Shown: positions 24,889 to 35,836 of the stretch, piece by piece | How the letters are laid out: the number at the start of each line of letters is the position of its first letter | How positions within the stretch are numbered: the stretch's first letter is position 1 | Source of the DNA: Numida meleagris | Lineage: Eukaryota; Chordata; Aves; Galliformes; Numididae | Assembly: GCF_002078875.1 (NCBI RefSeq) | Contig: NC_034410.1 | Span: 100,180,556 to 100,244,555, forward strand | Direction: 5' to 3' | DNA: 64,000 nt | Program-made: the position numbers and the translations under genes | The notes under the pieces: model-generated | The model's input: the letters and a program-made list of their open reading frames with translations, nothing else | Databases searched by the model: none | What the model was told of the DNA's origin: nothing

Positions 24889-24910
24889 AATTTTCTTGTA
24901 CAAGAAAATT
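24889..24910. repeat. Perfect 22-bp palindrome
   Basis: Two 11-base arms meeting at TTGTACAA are exact reverse complements with no spacer. This is a possible small cruciform or dimer-binding site, with no known element attached. Confidence 0.8.
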
Positions 24911-26511
24911 ATACCAGCATTGAGAAAGATGTAGGTATTGCGAGTAAGGTAGACATTGGAAACAAACAAACAAATCTGCAAAAGGGAAATGAAAATGTCA
25001 TTCTTATCACACTTTCTCTTTACTACATGTCAAGAGCTTAGGTTAATGGAAACCACCCTCAGAATTTTAAAAGTTTCTTTCCATCATTTCAGCATTAACA
25101 AAAACCTAGACTTACAGGACAGAAATAGGAAATCTGATTAAAATATATTCTACATTGAAATAGCCATAAAAATATATATTCCTCTCCTACCACTCTCTGT
25201 CAAACTTAGAAGCTTGCAATCTTCAGGGCAAACTCTCTTCTCATCCTAATGCTGTGCTCTGACCTTGCTGTGTGCCAGGACCCACACTACACCTCTTTCC
25301 TTGTCACTGTTTGCACTTGGAGGGAAGGAAAGTGGACTGGGGAGATAGGAGCTGTAAACAGCCCCCACAGTGTGGAGCACCAGAGAGCATGAACTTGTGG
25401 CAAGAAGCAGTGCTCTCACATTCAGTGCCTACGTGCTCATTGCCTACATGAACACCGGATCCTATGTCAAATCAAGAGAGCTCATCCCTCGCCAAAGACA
25501 TGATGTGCCTTGGGTGAACTCTCTTGCACTATGCAAAGAAACATAAAAGCATATCTCACCTTATTTCTGTATCACTATGTGGATTTAAATTCTGTCACAA
25601 ACTAAACAATCCTCTTCTGCTGGCCGAGACAATTTTCTCTTTGCTATCAGTGCTATGTTTCCTATGATAAACTGATTTTAAAAGTCCCTCAAATAATTGT
25701 GTCTGCAAGCAGCATCACATAAATTCAACCGCAAAGAACTTGTGCATATTTTTATTAAACACACCAGGGACTCCTCCAGCTATACAGAAGGAACATCCAT
25801 TGAAAGATGCAAAAATAAAATATCACTTTTCAGTTTTCTCTCCTAATATGCTATATGACCTACCATGTAGACAGAGAACAAAACATTCAACTGGCCCTAC
25901 ACCAGCTGAGAAACTTATCTCTTTTGCCACAACTTGGGATTTTTCTCACTGACCATTTATAGGATATAAAAAGGTGGTGCTTCAAAAAACATTTTCATTC
26001 ATCTTAATTTTTCAAGGAAAACAAGCTGGAAAGATTTCTATGACATGGGCCTGTACTGATGCATTGCATCATTAAATGTTTGTTTTGTATTGATGGATTG
26101 TTGTATGAAAACAAATGTAAGGAGAGGCGGCATGACGCAAGTTCTGGTTTCTCTTTCAAATCTTCTTTGCTTTTGTGTGTAATCCAGAGTCTCTTGTGGC
26201 AGCACAAGCCACAGTTCTCTGCAGGAAACAGAACAAAAGCAGGGGTCTTGAATAAAATATTCCACAAGACTTGTTCCTGTTGCTTGCTAGTGGAGACAAG
26301 TCTGTGCTTTTGCCTTTATATGAAAGCAGCCTTCTCTCAAAGATGTCACTGTAGGCTGCCTGTTTGTCTCCTGTACAAATTCTCCAGTAGTCACCGACAA
26401 CTAAATAAACCATTTGTTATCACTGTTCACTTAAAGCCTGCTGCTGATCACTCTGTAGGAAACAACTCAAATTCTGCATGGTTTTTGGTTTTGTTTTCAG
26501 GGGTTTTTTTT

Positions 26512-26544
26512 TGGTTTTGTTTTGTTTTGTTTTGTTTTGTTTTG
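26512..26544. repeat. (GTTTT)n pentanucleotide repeat
   Basis: Six to seven near-perfect GTTTT units follow a T run. They produce an alternating Phe/Cys/Leu peptide in one plus frame that should not be read as a membrane protein. Confidence 0.9.
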
Positions 26545-27251
26545 AGTAAGAAATTCCAGCTACGGTCCCCTCTACAGCACTCGTTTAGGACCATGAGCCC
26601 ATAGAGCACCAGCATTTTTCTTGTTAGTTCACTCTTTCTTGGGCTATATTATTTGCAGAACATTGCGACTAAGAAGCCTTCGTATGTGACTGAATTCCCA
26701 CTGAAGCAGAAGAAGAGGAGATGTGAAAAGTGAGATTAATGTATGGTATATAGACAATTGCTGACAACCTGATGGATGACGTGATTACTACTTTGGAGGA
26801 AAAAATGTGATAGGACTAAATTCAGAATGTAAGTAAGCCTGGAGGCTATCTAATTTACTGTGGCTTACATCAATTCTAAGTAAAGCCTGGAGGCATTGTG
26901 CATACGTCACACACATCTAGGTCTTCCAAAATCTGTCTACTCTCAGGTTCCTTTATTTCTACCTGAAATTACATTGAAGACAAGAGATATCTCCACTTAC
27001 CTTCCTATACAATACCAAAATTACCTGTTTTCTTGCCGCAACGAGACAGAAAATTTTCCAAAGGCTCATGAAGTAAATCCAGTTGGAAGAATTACACTGA
27101 GATGATGAGGACCACACAGATCAGAAACTCTTCATCAGAAGATGGGAACCATGCCAAAACAGGCATTCAGCAAAAACAAGCACCAAGACTCTGGGCTGGG
27201 CCCAGGCAGCAGCTCAGCAGGCTTTCTGTGGTTTCTTAACAAACACAGGCA

Positions 27252-27290
27252 GATAGTGATAGGAGAAAGGGGAATAGTTCTAAACTAAAA
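27252..27290 (+). mobile_element. CR1 remnant, 40 bp
   Basis: AGATAGTGATAGGAGAAAGG and the following TTCTAAACTAAAA match the 3' coding block of the older CR1 subfamily seen at 1276 and 42018. It abuts the 5' edge of the younger CR1 and may be the target into which that copy inserted. The rest of the old copy is not found on the far side. Confidence 0.6.
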
Positions 27291-27297
27291 CTGGCAG

Positions 27298-28398
27298 CCC
27301 GTGGCTTGGGCAGGTACACCCTTTGCTGGGTAAGGAGCTGGCTGGAGGGCTGGGCCCAGAGAGTGGTGGTGAATGGAGTTAAATCCAGCTGGCGACCGGT
27401 CACGAGTGGTGTTCCCCAGGGGTCGGTGCTGGGGCCTGTCCTCTTCAATATCTTTACTGATGACCTGGATGAGGGCATTGAGAGCACCCTCAGTAAGTTT
27501 GCAGACGACACCAAGCTGGCAGGAAGTGTCGATCTGCCTGGGGGTAGAGAGGCCCTACAGAGAGATCTGGACAGGCTGGATCTCTGGGCTGAAGCCAATG
27601 GGATGAGGTTCAACAAGACCAAGTGCCGGGTCCTGCACTTCAGCCGCAACAACCCCAGGCAGTGCTACAGGTTTGGGGCAGAGTGGCTGGAAAGTTGTAT
27701 GGAGGAAACGGACCTAGGGGTATTAGTCGACGCTCGGCTGAGCATGAGCCAGCAGTGTGCCCAGGTGGCCAAGAAGGCCAATGGCATCCTGGCTTGTATA
27801 AGAAATAGTGTTGCCAGTAGGAGTAGGGAAGTCATTGTCCCTCTGTACTCAGCCCTAGTGAGGCCCCACCTCACTCGGTGTCCAGTTTTGGGCCCCTCAC
27901 TGCAAAAAAGACATTGAGGCCCTGGAGCGTGTTCAGAGGAGGGCGACGAAGCTGGCGAGGGGTCTGGAGCACAGGCCTTATGAGGAGCGGCTGAGGGAGC
28001 CGGGATTGTTCAGTCTGGAGAAGAGGAGGCTCAGGGGAGACCTCATCGCTCTCTATAACTACCTGAAGGGAGGTTGTAGTGAGCTGGGGGTCGGCCTCTT
28101 CTCTCTTGTAACTAGTGACAGGATGAGGGGGAATGGCTTCAAGTTGTGCCAGGGGAGTTTTAGGCTGGACATTAGGAAACACTACTTTTCCGAAAGAGTG
28201 GTCAGGCGCTGGAATGGGCTGCCCAGGGAGGTGGGGGAGTCACCGTCCCTGGAGGTGTTCAAGAAACGTTTAGATGTAGCATTGAGAGACATGGTTTAGT
28301 GGGGTTATTGGTGGTAGGTGGATGGTTGGACTGGATGATCTTGTAGGTCTTTTCCAACCTAGCTAATTCTATGATTCTACGATTCTATGATTCTGTGA
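27298..28398 (+). mobile_element. Longest CR1 LINE copy, RT C-terminal half
   Basis: The element is 1.1 kb and 5'-truncated. A 203-codon frame (27306-27917) carries the RT palm: [10 protein letters not shown] at residues 35-44 and the catalytic FADD at 65-68, followed by the thumb and C-terminal part. A deletion near 27870 shifts the frame. The remainder continues as a 97-codon frame (28006-28299) ending in [24 protein letters not shown] residues. The 3' UTR and a tail with several ATTCTATG-type units follow. ORF2 in full CR1 is roughly three times longer and includes an endonuclease, absent here. It is inactive but young. Confidence 0.95.
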
Positions 28399-29267
28399 TT
28401 TGGCAGATGAAAAAATGGATGTTGTCAGCCAAACAGTGGGCAGTGCATAGTTTGATGGCAGCCGCTGTACCTTTCAGGGGCATGAAATGCCCGTAGGGGA
28501 GCTGATGAGCTGCTCTTCCTGAGGACTGACAGACAGGCTGCTGCCCTTGCACAGAAGGCAGTGCCTTCCTTCTCTTCACCTTTGCAGTAGCTTACCTGGG
28601 CTGGAATAAAAACCCTGCCTTCATGGCGAACTAAAATAAAAGACTTGAGGAGAGTCCCTCTTGACATTTTCATCTGAGGCAAAATTACAAATCTTAAATA
28701 CTCAAACATATAAAAACACAACTACCCCTCAGCCCTCAGGTTGCCGAAAATCATGTCTGGGTTTAACCTCACCCCCTTGACAACCAGAACTCTGCATCCG
28801 TACAGCTCTGACTTACAGCTGTTTAAACTGCAGGGCAGGTTTCATGGTCTGAGTCACCTGTGCTCTTCTGCACTCAGCAAGAGAAGAAGCAAAGTGCTCT
28901 GTAAGAACAGCTTGTCACCCCCATGCTGCCAACCAACCATGCTGTCTCTGCATCTCCAAGAGCCACAGGTCAAAACAGAAAAGTTTGAGAGTCCAGTTAG
29001 AACTATGACACATGAATACTGAAACAACAACAGAAAGACAGAAATAGGTATTTGCAGCCCTCTTCTTTGAATTAATATTGTTCTCAGTAGTGCTACCAGT
29101 GTAAGACTGAGGTGTTTTTAAAAATGTCAAGATACAGTTTTCACCTCACAAAGACTTGGGTACTTCAACTTGCAGATTAAGCAGGTGTTTTGCAACCACA
29201 GTAAAAACAGTCATGAAAACCCTGAAGAGTTGTACCATGTTCTTTACTGACTTATTCCAGAGGGAAA
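28399..29267. other. Unique DNA, no gene seen
   Basis: No gene or repeat recognised; open frames are below 100 codons without domains. Confidence 0.6.
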
Positions 29268-29397
29268 CAGGACAAGGGGGAATGGCTTCAAGTTGCGCCA
29301 GGGGAGATTTAGGCTGGACATTAGGAAACACTACTTTTCCGAAAGAGTGGTCAGGTGCTGGAATGGGCTGCCCAGGGAGGTGGTTGAGTCACCCTCC
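29268..29397 (+). mobile_element. CR1 LINE internal 3' fragment
   Basis: GGACAAGGGGGAATGGCTTC through GGTGGTTGAGTCACCCTCCC matches the young CR1 subfamily almost exactly. It stops abruptly before the last coding block and UTR. The right edge joins LTR-like sequence, so the 3' end was cut by a later event. Confidence 0.9.
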
Positions 29398-29754
29398 CAA
29401 AGAAAAGAAACCTTTGGCGGTGGAAAGAACCTCCTCGGGGCCTGCTTGCTACAAAGCTTCCTGGCTTTCTCCCATCCCCTGCGGTGATTTGATTAGTACC
29501 TGAGATCAACGGAGGCACTACGAACAACGCTGGACCCACAGTGGTGACTATCTCCCTCTTGATTTCTACAAGAACTCCTTGCTTTTTCCTACCCCTTTTC
29601 TATCACCTGCCTTCCCTTCCCCTTCTCCCTAAGCAACTAGGACTTGCAATAAACTGGTCGGGCTAACACTTGACCCATTGTGTCTTAATCTCACCATTGG
29701 GTATACATATATTAAAAGAACCTCCTCTCCCTCCTATAAATTGGAGCGAGACAC
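29398..29754 (+). mobile_element. LTR fragment of an endogenous retrovirus
   Basis: The segment has an AATAAA signal at about 29649 followed by GGGCTAACACTTGACCCATT and TGTGTCTTAATCTCACC. This looks like R-U5 of a bird LTR, and the right end TATAAATTGGAGCGAGACAC resembles the LTR/leader border of that family as I recall. No internal retroviral genes follow. A 13-base direct repeat, AAAGAACCTCCTC, occurs at 29424-29436 and 29715-29727. The exact left end and family are unclear. Confidence 0.6.
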
Positions 29755-29873
29755 AGACATGGAGGTTGGTGGCCCTGCCTGTGGCAGGGGGTTTGGAACT
29801 TGATGATCCTTGGGATCCCTTCCAACCCAAACCATTCTATGAGTCTATGATTCTGTGATTCTATGATTCTATG
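29755..29873 (+). mobile_element. CR1 LINE 3' tail
   Basis: GGTTGGTGGCCCTGCCTGTG, then TTTGGAACTTGATGATCCTT and a long tail of ATTCTATGA-type units, are the last about 115 bases of a CR1 copy. Its UTR wording differs from the fragment at 29268, so it is a separate insertion. Confidence 0.9.
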
Positions 29874-29889
29874 ACTTGAACCCATGGTT

Positions 29890-29944
29890 CTTTTAGACTT
29901 GATGATCTTAGAGGTCTTTTCCAACCCAAATGATTCTATAATTA
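29890..29944 (+). mobile_element. Second CR1 3' tail in tandem
   Basis: GACTTGATGATCTTAGAGGT and CTTTTCCAACCCAAATGATT, then a decayed tail, form another extremely truncated CR1 end 20 bases after the previous one. CR1 tails placed one behind another suggest insertion at or near an existing tail, or a partial duplication. Confidence 0.8.
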
Positions 29945-31168
29945 TGTATACCAACAGAGCACAGATCTGAATCTAATTCACGTAGAGACACAAATTAGTT
30001 ATTGCATCTAACAACATATAAAAATACATATACTGATTCTGTCAATGTATGAAGCTCACTTTGGGGGAGGGGGCAGTCTTCTCAAAGCTCTGTGCAGCTC
30101 CCAGATCTTTATTTCCACCTTTCCTTGCCTCATAAAATGGAATGGAGCTGTACAGGCTTTTATTAATCCACTGTGTTAAAGGTGCAGCATTGATATAGGT
30201 CAGGTGTTGAAGACAGTAGGCAAACAGGAGCACTACTGCTCTGCACAGAGCACACCTGTCTTCGTTTCTGCATAATGCTTTTGCTTATTTTGGAAGTGGC
30301 AGTTTAATGAAGAGGCATTTTCTATTCTTGCCAAAATAAGGCCTTCCCCTTGCTCCATCCCTTTTGCTTCAAGTTCCCTGACATTTAGAGCAGAAGTGGA
30401 TGTGGCTTTGCGTTTATAAATCTCTCAAGAAATTTGGGAGAGTGGCTGTGTTTGTACAAGTTTTTGAAAAAGCAAGCTGCTAAACAGAGAGGGAGATATA
30501 TATCACGCTGAATGAAGGACAACATTTAGCTACTGTCAAGTGAATCTAGATAGAGAACGAGAATGTCTAGGCTAGGCCAGACTAGGATTGTTCTTCAAAT
30601 GCTCAGTGCTAACATAGACAAGGCAAATGCATCAATACAAGACAAAAGCTGTCACAGGTACCCCCATATTTCTAACAGTCTCCATCCCACAATAGCTGCT
30701 TTGGTTATAAGCCATAAAACAGGAAAGACAGTGCTTTCTGCATACTTCATAAGGGGACATCCAGAACTCTACATTATTGTAGGAGTCCTTAACGGTCCAT
30801 AAATGGAGCATTTGTGTTGAAAGACGTCTTACTTTTCCCACTTCTGCCATTCGCAGCTGCCCTCTCCTAACCACAGCAAGAGCATTGCAGAATAAAGGAC
30901 CTTGGCCCTTCAGAGATGGTTCCTTGTTGCAACTATTAGCAGTGAGGCCTTGGAGCCTGGAAAGGAGGAAGAGGGAACAAAACAGCTGAGTGAAAGCTTT
31001 ATGAAGGTACCAGGCAGCAGAAAGCCAGGAAACCTACAGCAGCACTCTCCTGGAACCATTTGTGGGTTTGAATTAAGTAGCAGAGACTGAGCAGGCTCAG
31101 CGAAGAGTCCAGCTCATCCTTCCACAGAGGCTGTCCACAGGCCCGGACTCTTCCAGGACCATATGGAG
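29945..31168. other. Unique DNA, no gene seen
   Basis: No gene or known repeat recognised. Open frames are at most 80 codons. Confidence 0.55.
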
Positions 31169-31664
31169 CAAGGATGTCCAACCTTTTGGCTTGTCTGGGC
31201 TCCATTAAGTGAAGAGGAATTGCCTCCTATTTATTTTCATGGAAACTACAACCGATACAAAGGGCACAATAATGTTATTTAATAGACCAAATTCTAAGCT
31301 ACAAAACATTATTTTTCAACATAGTCACCACCATTAGCTCTGCATCTTTGCCAGTGATGAACAAGAGCCTGCACACAGTGCCTGTAAAAATCTGTACTAG
31401 TGGAGGTGACCCACTGTCACTGTCACCACTGTTGAAATGCATCACCCACTGCCTCACCATGCCCACAGCCACTGGTTGGTCTCTATAAACAGTCACTGTG
31501 CCCTCCCCCTGTCCTAGTTTCAGTTGACACAGTGCTGATCGTGAATGATAGGTGCATGCCCAGAGCTGGGCCTGGCTGCCATGGTGACACAGAGCAGGGG
31601 GTGGCTGCAGGATAAGCTGGGCCAGGCCACATGTGGGGTGCAGGCCTTGAGTTGGATGTGCCTG
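31169..31664 (-). mobile_element. hAT-Charlie element with nested mariner (Charlie-Galluhop type)
   Basis: The left end CAAGGATGTCCAACCTTTTG and the right end GAGTTGGATGTGCCTG look like the two ends of a hAT-Charlie terminal repeat, read inward from both sides. Between them is mariner sequence (31213-31500), then a GC-richer block of presumed Charlie interior. The arrangement agrees with the chicken composite known in repeat libraries as Charlie-Galluhop. The 8-bp flanks do not match each other, so the target duplication has decayed or an end is misplaced. No hAT transposase is encoded; the copy is non-autonomous and dead. Confidence 0.65.
31213..31500 (-). mobile_element. Galluhop-like mariner fragment, internally deleted
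   Basis: The left edge carries AATGCCTCC-like mariner terminal wording (AATTGCCTCCTATTTATTTT here). Reading the minus strand, two transposase pieces are visible. One is an N-terminal part with VRQWVMHFNSGDSDSGSPP (31299-31496, 65 codons). The other, in another frame, is a C-terminal part with ALVHHWQRC and NGGDYVEK before a stop. The DDE/D catalytic core that should lie between is missing, so an internal deletion fused the two. Mariner transposase cuts and pastes its own DNA; this copy cannot. Confidence 0.8.
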
Positions 31665-33611
31665 GAATCAATCGGTGTAACTCTGGGGAATTTCTAAGCA
31701 GAACTGAGCACAAGGAGATTAGAAAGTCAGATCATTTTAGAAAAGGGAAATAAATTAGAGCATTTATCCACTAAAGTTCCTAAGGTTGGCTCACCACCCT
31801 TATGAGCAACACCAAGTAAAAGAATCATGGCAGTTTATCAGGCAGATGTCATGCCTTTATAACAAAATCTCACTAGCAAGATGAAAGTGGGTAAGGGATA
31901 GGGCAGCTGGAGAGCACATCAACATCACCTTTGTCAGCAGTGGAGCAGAATTAACCAGAGGGGTCAAGATTTGTAATGGAGATCATGGTGCAATTGCAGT
32001 TGGTAGAGCATTTGCTCTGAATGCAGAGCAGAAGCAATGTGGAAGCCAATGGAGTGATTCAAAGAAAATGTGGCCGTTACTCACAGAACTCTGAAGTAAT
32101 GAGAAGAGGGAATGAGAAGGAAGTAGTGCAGGCCAGGGAGGTGGCAGAGACCATTCCTGAGGTGTTTTTCTCAAGCAAAGAAAAACATTAGTTCCAGGAT
32201 CAATGAGAAAGATGTTGTATTTCATTTTTTGTAAATCTTTCATGAAATCTATTATTAGGAAACAAAGTAAATCTTTTGAATAATATGTTTGCAACTTCAA
32301 GCATGATCCAACATACCCTTTGGTAAAATTCTGCGTTTGAGAAAAGGTGATTTGAAATAGCTATGCACGCACAAAAAGCTATTAAGTCCTTGATAGCTTT
32401 GGCAAAGAGGGCAACAAGGGCATATCCAATTTAGATTAAAAACAGTGAGAACCATCCTATTTTAGACTGCATTATACTTGGCCTGTGGAGTGATTTATTT
32501 CACTGAAGTGAGATTGTAGTAAAACAGGGGATCACTCTCCAGACAATGCTGTCATCCCCATGTGTGACACACCATGTTTGCACATTCCATATGCTTCCTC
32601 ATCAGAAACTTCTGTAATTAACCCAAACTGATGAGGCATATGCTCAAACTAGACAGATACAGTGGCAAAAGGATTTGCTTTGGTCAATGATCTCAAGCCA
32701 GTGATCTCTGATGGAGCGAAAGCACATAGTATATTCGCAAACACTTTAACAGTGAGAGTCTGTAGAAACAGGAAGAGTTCATAAAATGCACTTTGTGGCT
32801 CTGGGTCCCTGATTTCCCTGTGCTATGTTCTCTCACCTCCTAGATCTCATTTTCCATCCAATTCTCCTGCCAGAGAGAAGGACCAGAGGCACATACCAGC
32901 TCATACTTCGCAGGGCTTCCACTTGGAGGGGATGGGGACAGGGAGGTGGGAGGGCACCATTACTGCTGTAATGCTTGAGTCAATGGTTTACTGGAGAGCA
33001 CGTTGTTTTGACTGCTTTTCCTCTGTCTCTAGAAGATATGTTCTTCTTCGTGGCTGCTGCCAAAGGAGGCCTCCTAGTTTGCCAGCACAGGTAGACAAAG
33101 TGGTTTGTGAACCTGGGGTTCTCCATCACCTTTGAAGAGCTGATAGGCATCACAGTTTAGAAATGCATTGATCTGTGGAGGCCAAATAACTTCCACCAGG
33201 CAGAAAAATCCTGACATTTATACTCAGCCTGCCTGAAAAGAAAGGCATGCTGCCCATGAGGATTTCCTATAGTCACTTCATCCCCCATGAGACACTGCTC
33301 AACAGCTAAACCACTGCTTTTTATAGGCTTGTGTTTTTTATTTAAAGAGACTTTACTGTGAGAGAAATTAACACTATCAGGCTACCAGAACATAACCTGT
33401 TACTGCAAGTCAAGCTCAAATAAACTGTCTGAGGTCCTGATGGTAAAGTCTTGTCCAACCCCTTAGGAGCCCCTCCAACATGGGACCATGACAGAGCCCT
33501 CTCTCTGTATCACTGAATATCATGGATGAACTGTTGTGAGGAAGATGCAGAGTTCACCCTGGTACGAAAGCCCACCTGATTTTCAAAGATCTCTGTTAGA
33601 AATTTCAGATA

Positions 33612-33668
33612 ACTGAATGGATTTTCTCATGGTCTTGATGACTGAATGGATTTTCTCATGAGCTTGAC
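33612..33668. repeat. Two-copy tandem duplication, 29-bp unit
   Basis: ACTGAATGGATTTTCTCATG plus a GTCTTGATG or AGCTTGAC end appears twice in direct succession. The copies differ only at the end, so the duplication is fairly recent. Confidence 0.9.
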
Positions 33669-35818
33669 AAGTGTTCAGCCTTGAGAATTTCAAGTACAGC
33701 ATAGATGTAGTGGGACTGTTACAACAGCACATCGAGTCCAAAGCTGAGCTTACTTACAAGCATGTGATTTTGCTTTATGTCTCTATTTCTATTATAAATT
33801 GCAGGAAGAGTGGACTACAGATGGCTGTAGGGAGCGAGGTCAACACCAAGGGAATAGAGATCAAATATTCAAAGTAATGTGATTGCAGAATGTGCCAGCT
33901 TGAGATGGAAATTACTATTTCAGGGAATATATTTACAGCAACTCTTAGGCTTTTTTGTTCCACCTCTTATGTTCCACATGTACTACCATTCTTGACATTT
34001 TCCTGCAGCCTAATGTCACCTAGAGAGCTGGCTGAGTTTGCTAGGGTCAGACTTGCCAACACAATTCTGCACTTCTCCCTAGAAGCAAGGATGAGTATAA
34101 CAGAAGCTCTCCATTCGTTTACAGGAAAGATGTTCTTAAGCAAGGCTGAGCAAATCCTGCAAAACATTTAGTCTGAGCATTACCACAAATGTTCAGATTA
34201 TTTACCTCCAACATACTGCCTCTTTTGTCTGTTCCCCTTCTGCACATCTTTGTAAAACAGTTTTGCTGCCACAGCTACTTACAGGAAGAGAATATCAATA
34301 GAACATACTCTAATACTCATATAGTGATAAAATTTTACATTTACAAGCACCAATATGTACAGCAGCACATTCATTGAGCCACGGGAAAAAATACTGCCAT
34401 GTGACTTATCCAGCCAATTACAAATAGCTATTGCATTTCAAGTACTGAATGAACATTCAGTACATTTCTAAACATTTTCTAAACAGAAAATACTATAAAT
34501 GAGCAGTCCAAAGAGACAAATCCATTAACATTTGTAGAATGCACTGACTAATGCACACTTCTAATGAAATGTAATTGTGAAGTTATTTTTATTAATGACA
34601 TTCATGAATTGGAGTGCTTCTGAGAATGCTGTAGCAGTGAGAAAATGGCTATCCCTCAAATAGAGAAACAGCTTATATTCACAGAACAAATTGTTGAATA
34701 ATAATAATATTCTCCTTAGTTTTATTTTTACTTTATAGTAGTATCTGCAATCGAATCTTTTCCAGCCATCAGCATAGTTTCTTGGCTTCCAGGAGACATA
34801 CACTGTCAATCTCATAAAATATTGTGTTTTATTTCTAAGAAAGATTTTTTTTTTCTTTTCAGCTACTGTCTTCACCTAGTGTTACAGTACTTTCATATAC
34901 TAAAACATCACAGGTGCACATAAAATAGGGTTAGAAAATTGTTTTTAGCATTTTTTTCTTGATGTTTATGTTTCCTTGAAATAGGACGTGCAAGCCACAC
35001 TCCTTGAGAATGATAAAGGGCTCAGTTCTGTCTGCAGCGTAAATTCTACTATTGTTCCTTTATTCCAGAAGACTAGCTTAATTCTTATCTGAAGTGCAAG
35101 TAAGAGTCCAAGCCGATCAAGACCTTTCAGAAAGTGTTGTGTAGGTAAATCTCTGAGCTATTGTACATAAAATACTGTGATATTAGACAACAATTTTTCA
35201 GTCATTTTTGAAAGAACATTACAATATAAGTGAATAGAATATTTAAACACATAATAAATCTGCACAGATTTTGTGTGTATATTGAAGAAAAAATATTTTA
35301 AATACTATGAATTAGATTTTTTAAAGAAACTTCTAAGATAGTAAAGTAGTTTATGTTCTTAATACAAGCGCTCCAAAGTACACTCTATATAAATCCTGTC
35401 AGTTAATAGCCTGTTCCTCCTTAAGCAAAAGAAAACCAATTTCTAAGTGGAACATGCTATAATTTCCATCCATGCTCATCTTTTTTCTGCTAGTTCTCCT
35501 GTCCTTCTCCATTGAACAACTGACCATCTTCCCAGTCCCCACACCTCTTCACTCAGAGCAAGCTTTGTGCAAAAGCCTAGGCCCCTCAGCTATCCACCCA
35601 TCAACATGTGTTATTTTGATCTTCATTCAGCGATGCATGCTGTTGTGCAACATTTTTAATGTCAGTAGTGCCCCAGGACCTCACAGTCCATGTCAGTGCA
35701 GCATTTTTTGCACAGTGTCCCTTCCAATTTTGGGGAATGAATTGGGAATTCTTAGTCTGAAGATGTAGCATCGAATTCCCCCTATGGATCAGCACTGAGG
35801 ACATCAAATTTGTTACTC

Positions 35819-35836
35819 TTTTTTTTTTTTTTTTTT
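35819..35836. repeat. Poly-T tract
   Basis: An uninterrupted run of about 18 T bases. No SINE body or retrogene was recognised next to it. Confidence 0.9.

Larger units (their letters stand above)
24301..27251. other. Unique DNA, no gene seen
   Basis: The first 280 bases may be leftover retroviral internal sequence, but I could not place them. The rest shows no known repeat except a 22-bp palindrome at 24889 and a GTTTT repeat at 26512. A 181-codon plus frame (26059-26604) runs through the GTTTT repeat and has no domain. Confidence 0.55.

Noticed and set aside
26059..26604. 181-codon plus frame
   Set aside because: It runs through the GTTTT repeat, shows no domain, and competes with open frames on the opposite strand; most likely chance.
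31990..32065. tRNA-like words (TTGGTAGAGCA and GTGATTCAAAG)
   Set aside because: They resemble parts of the A and B boxes, but spacing and stems do not give a cloverleaf.
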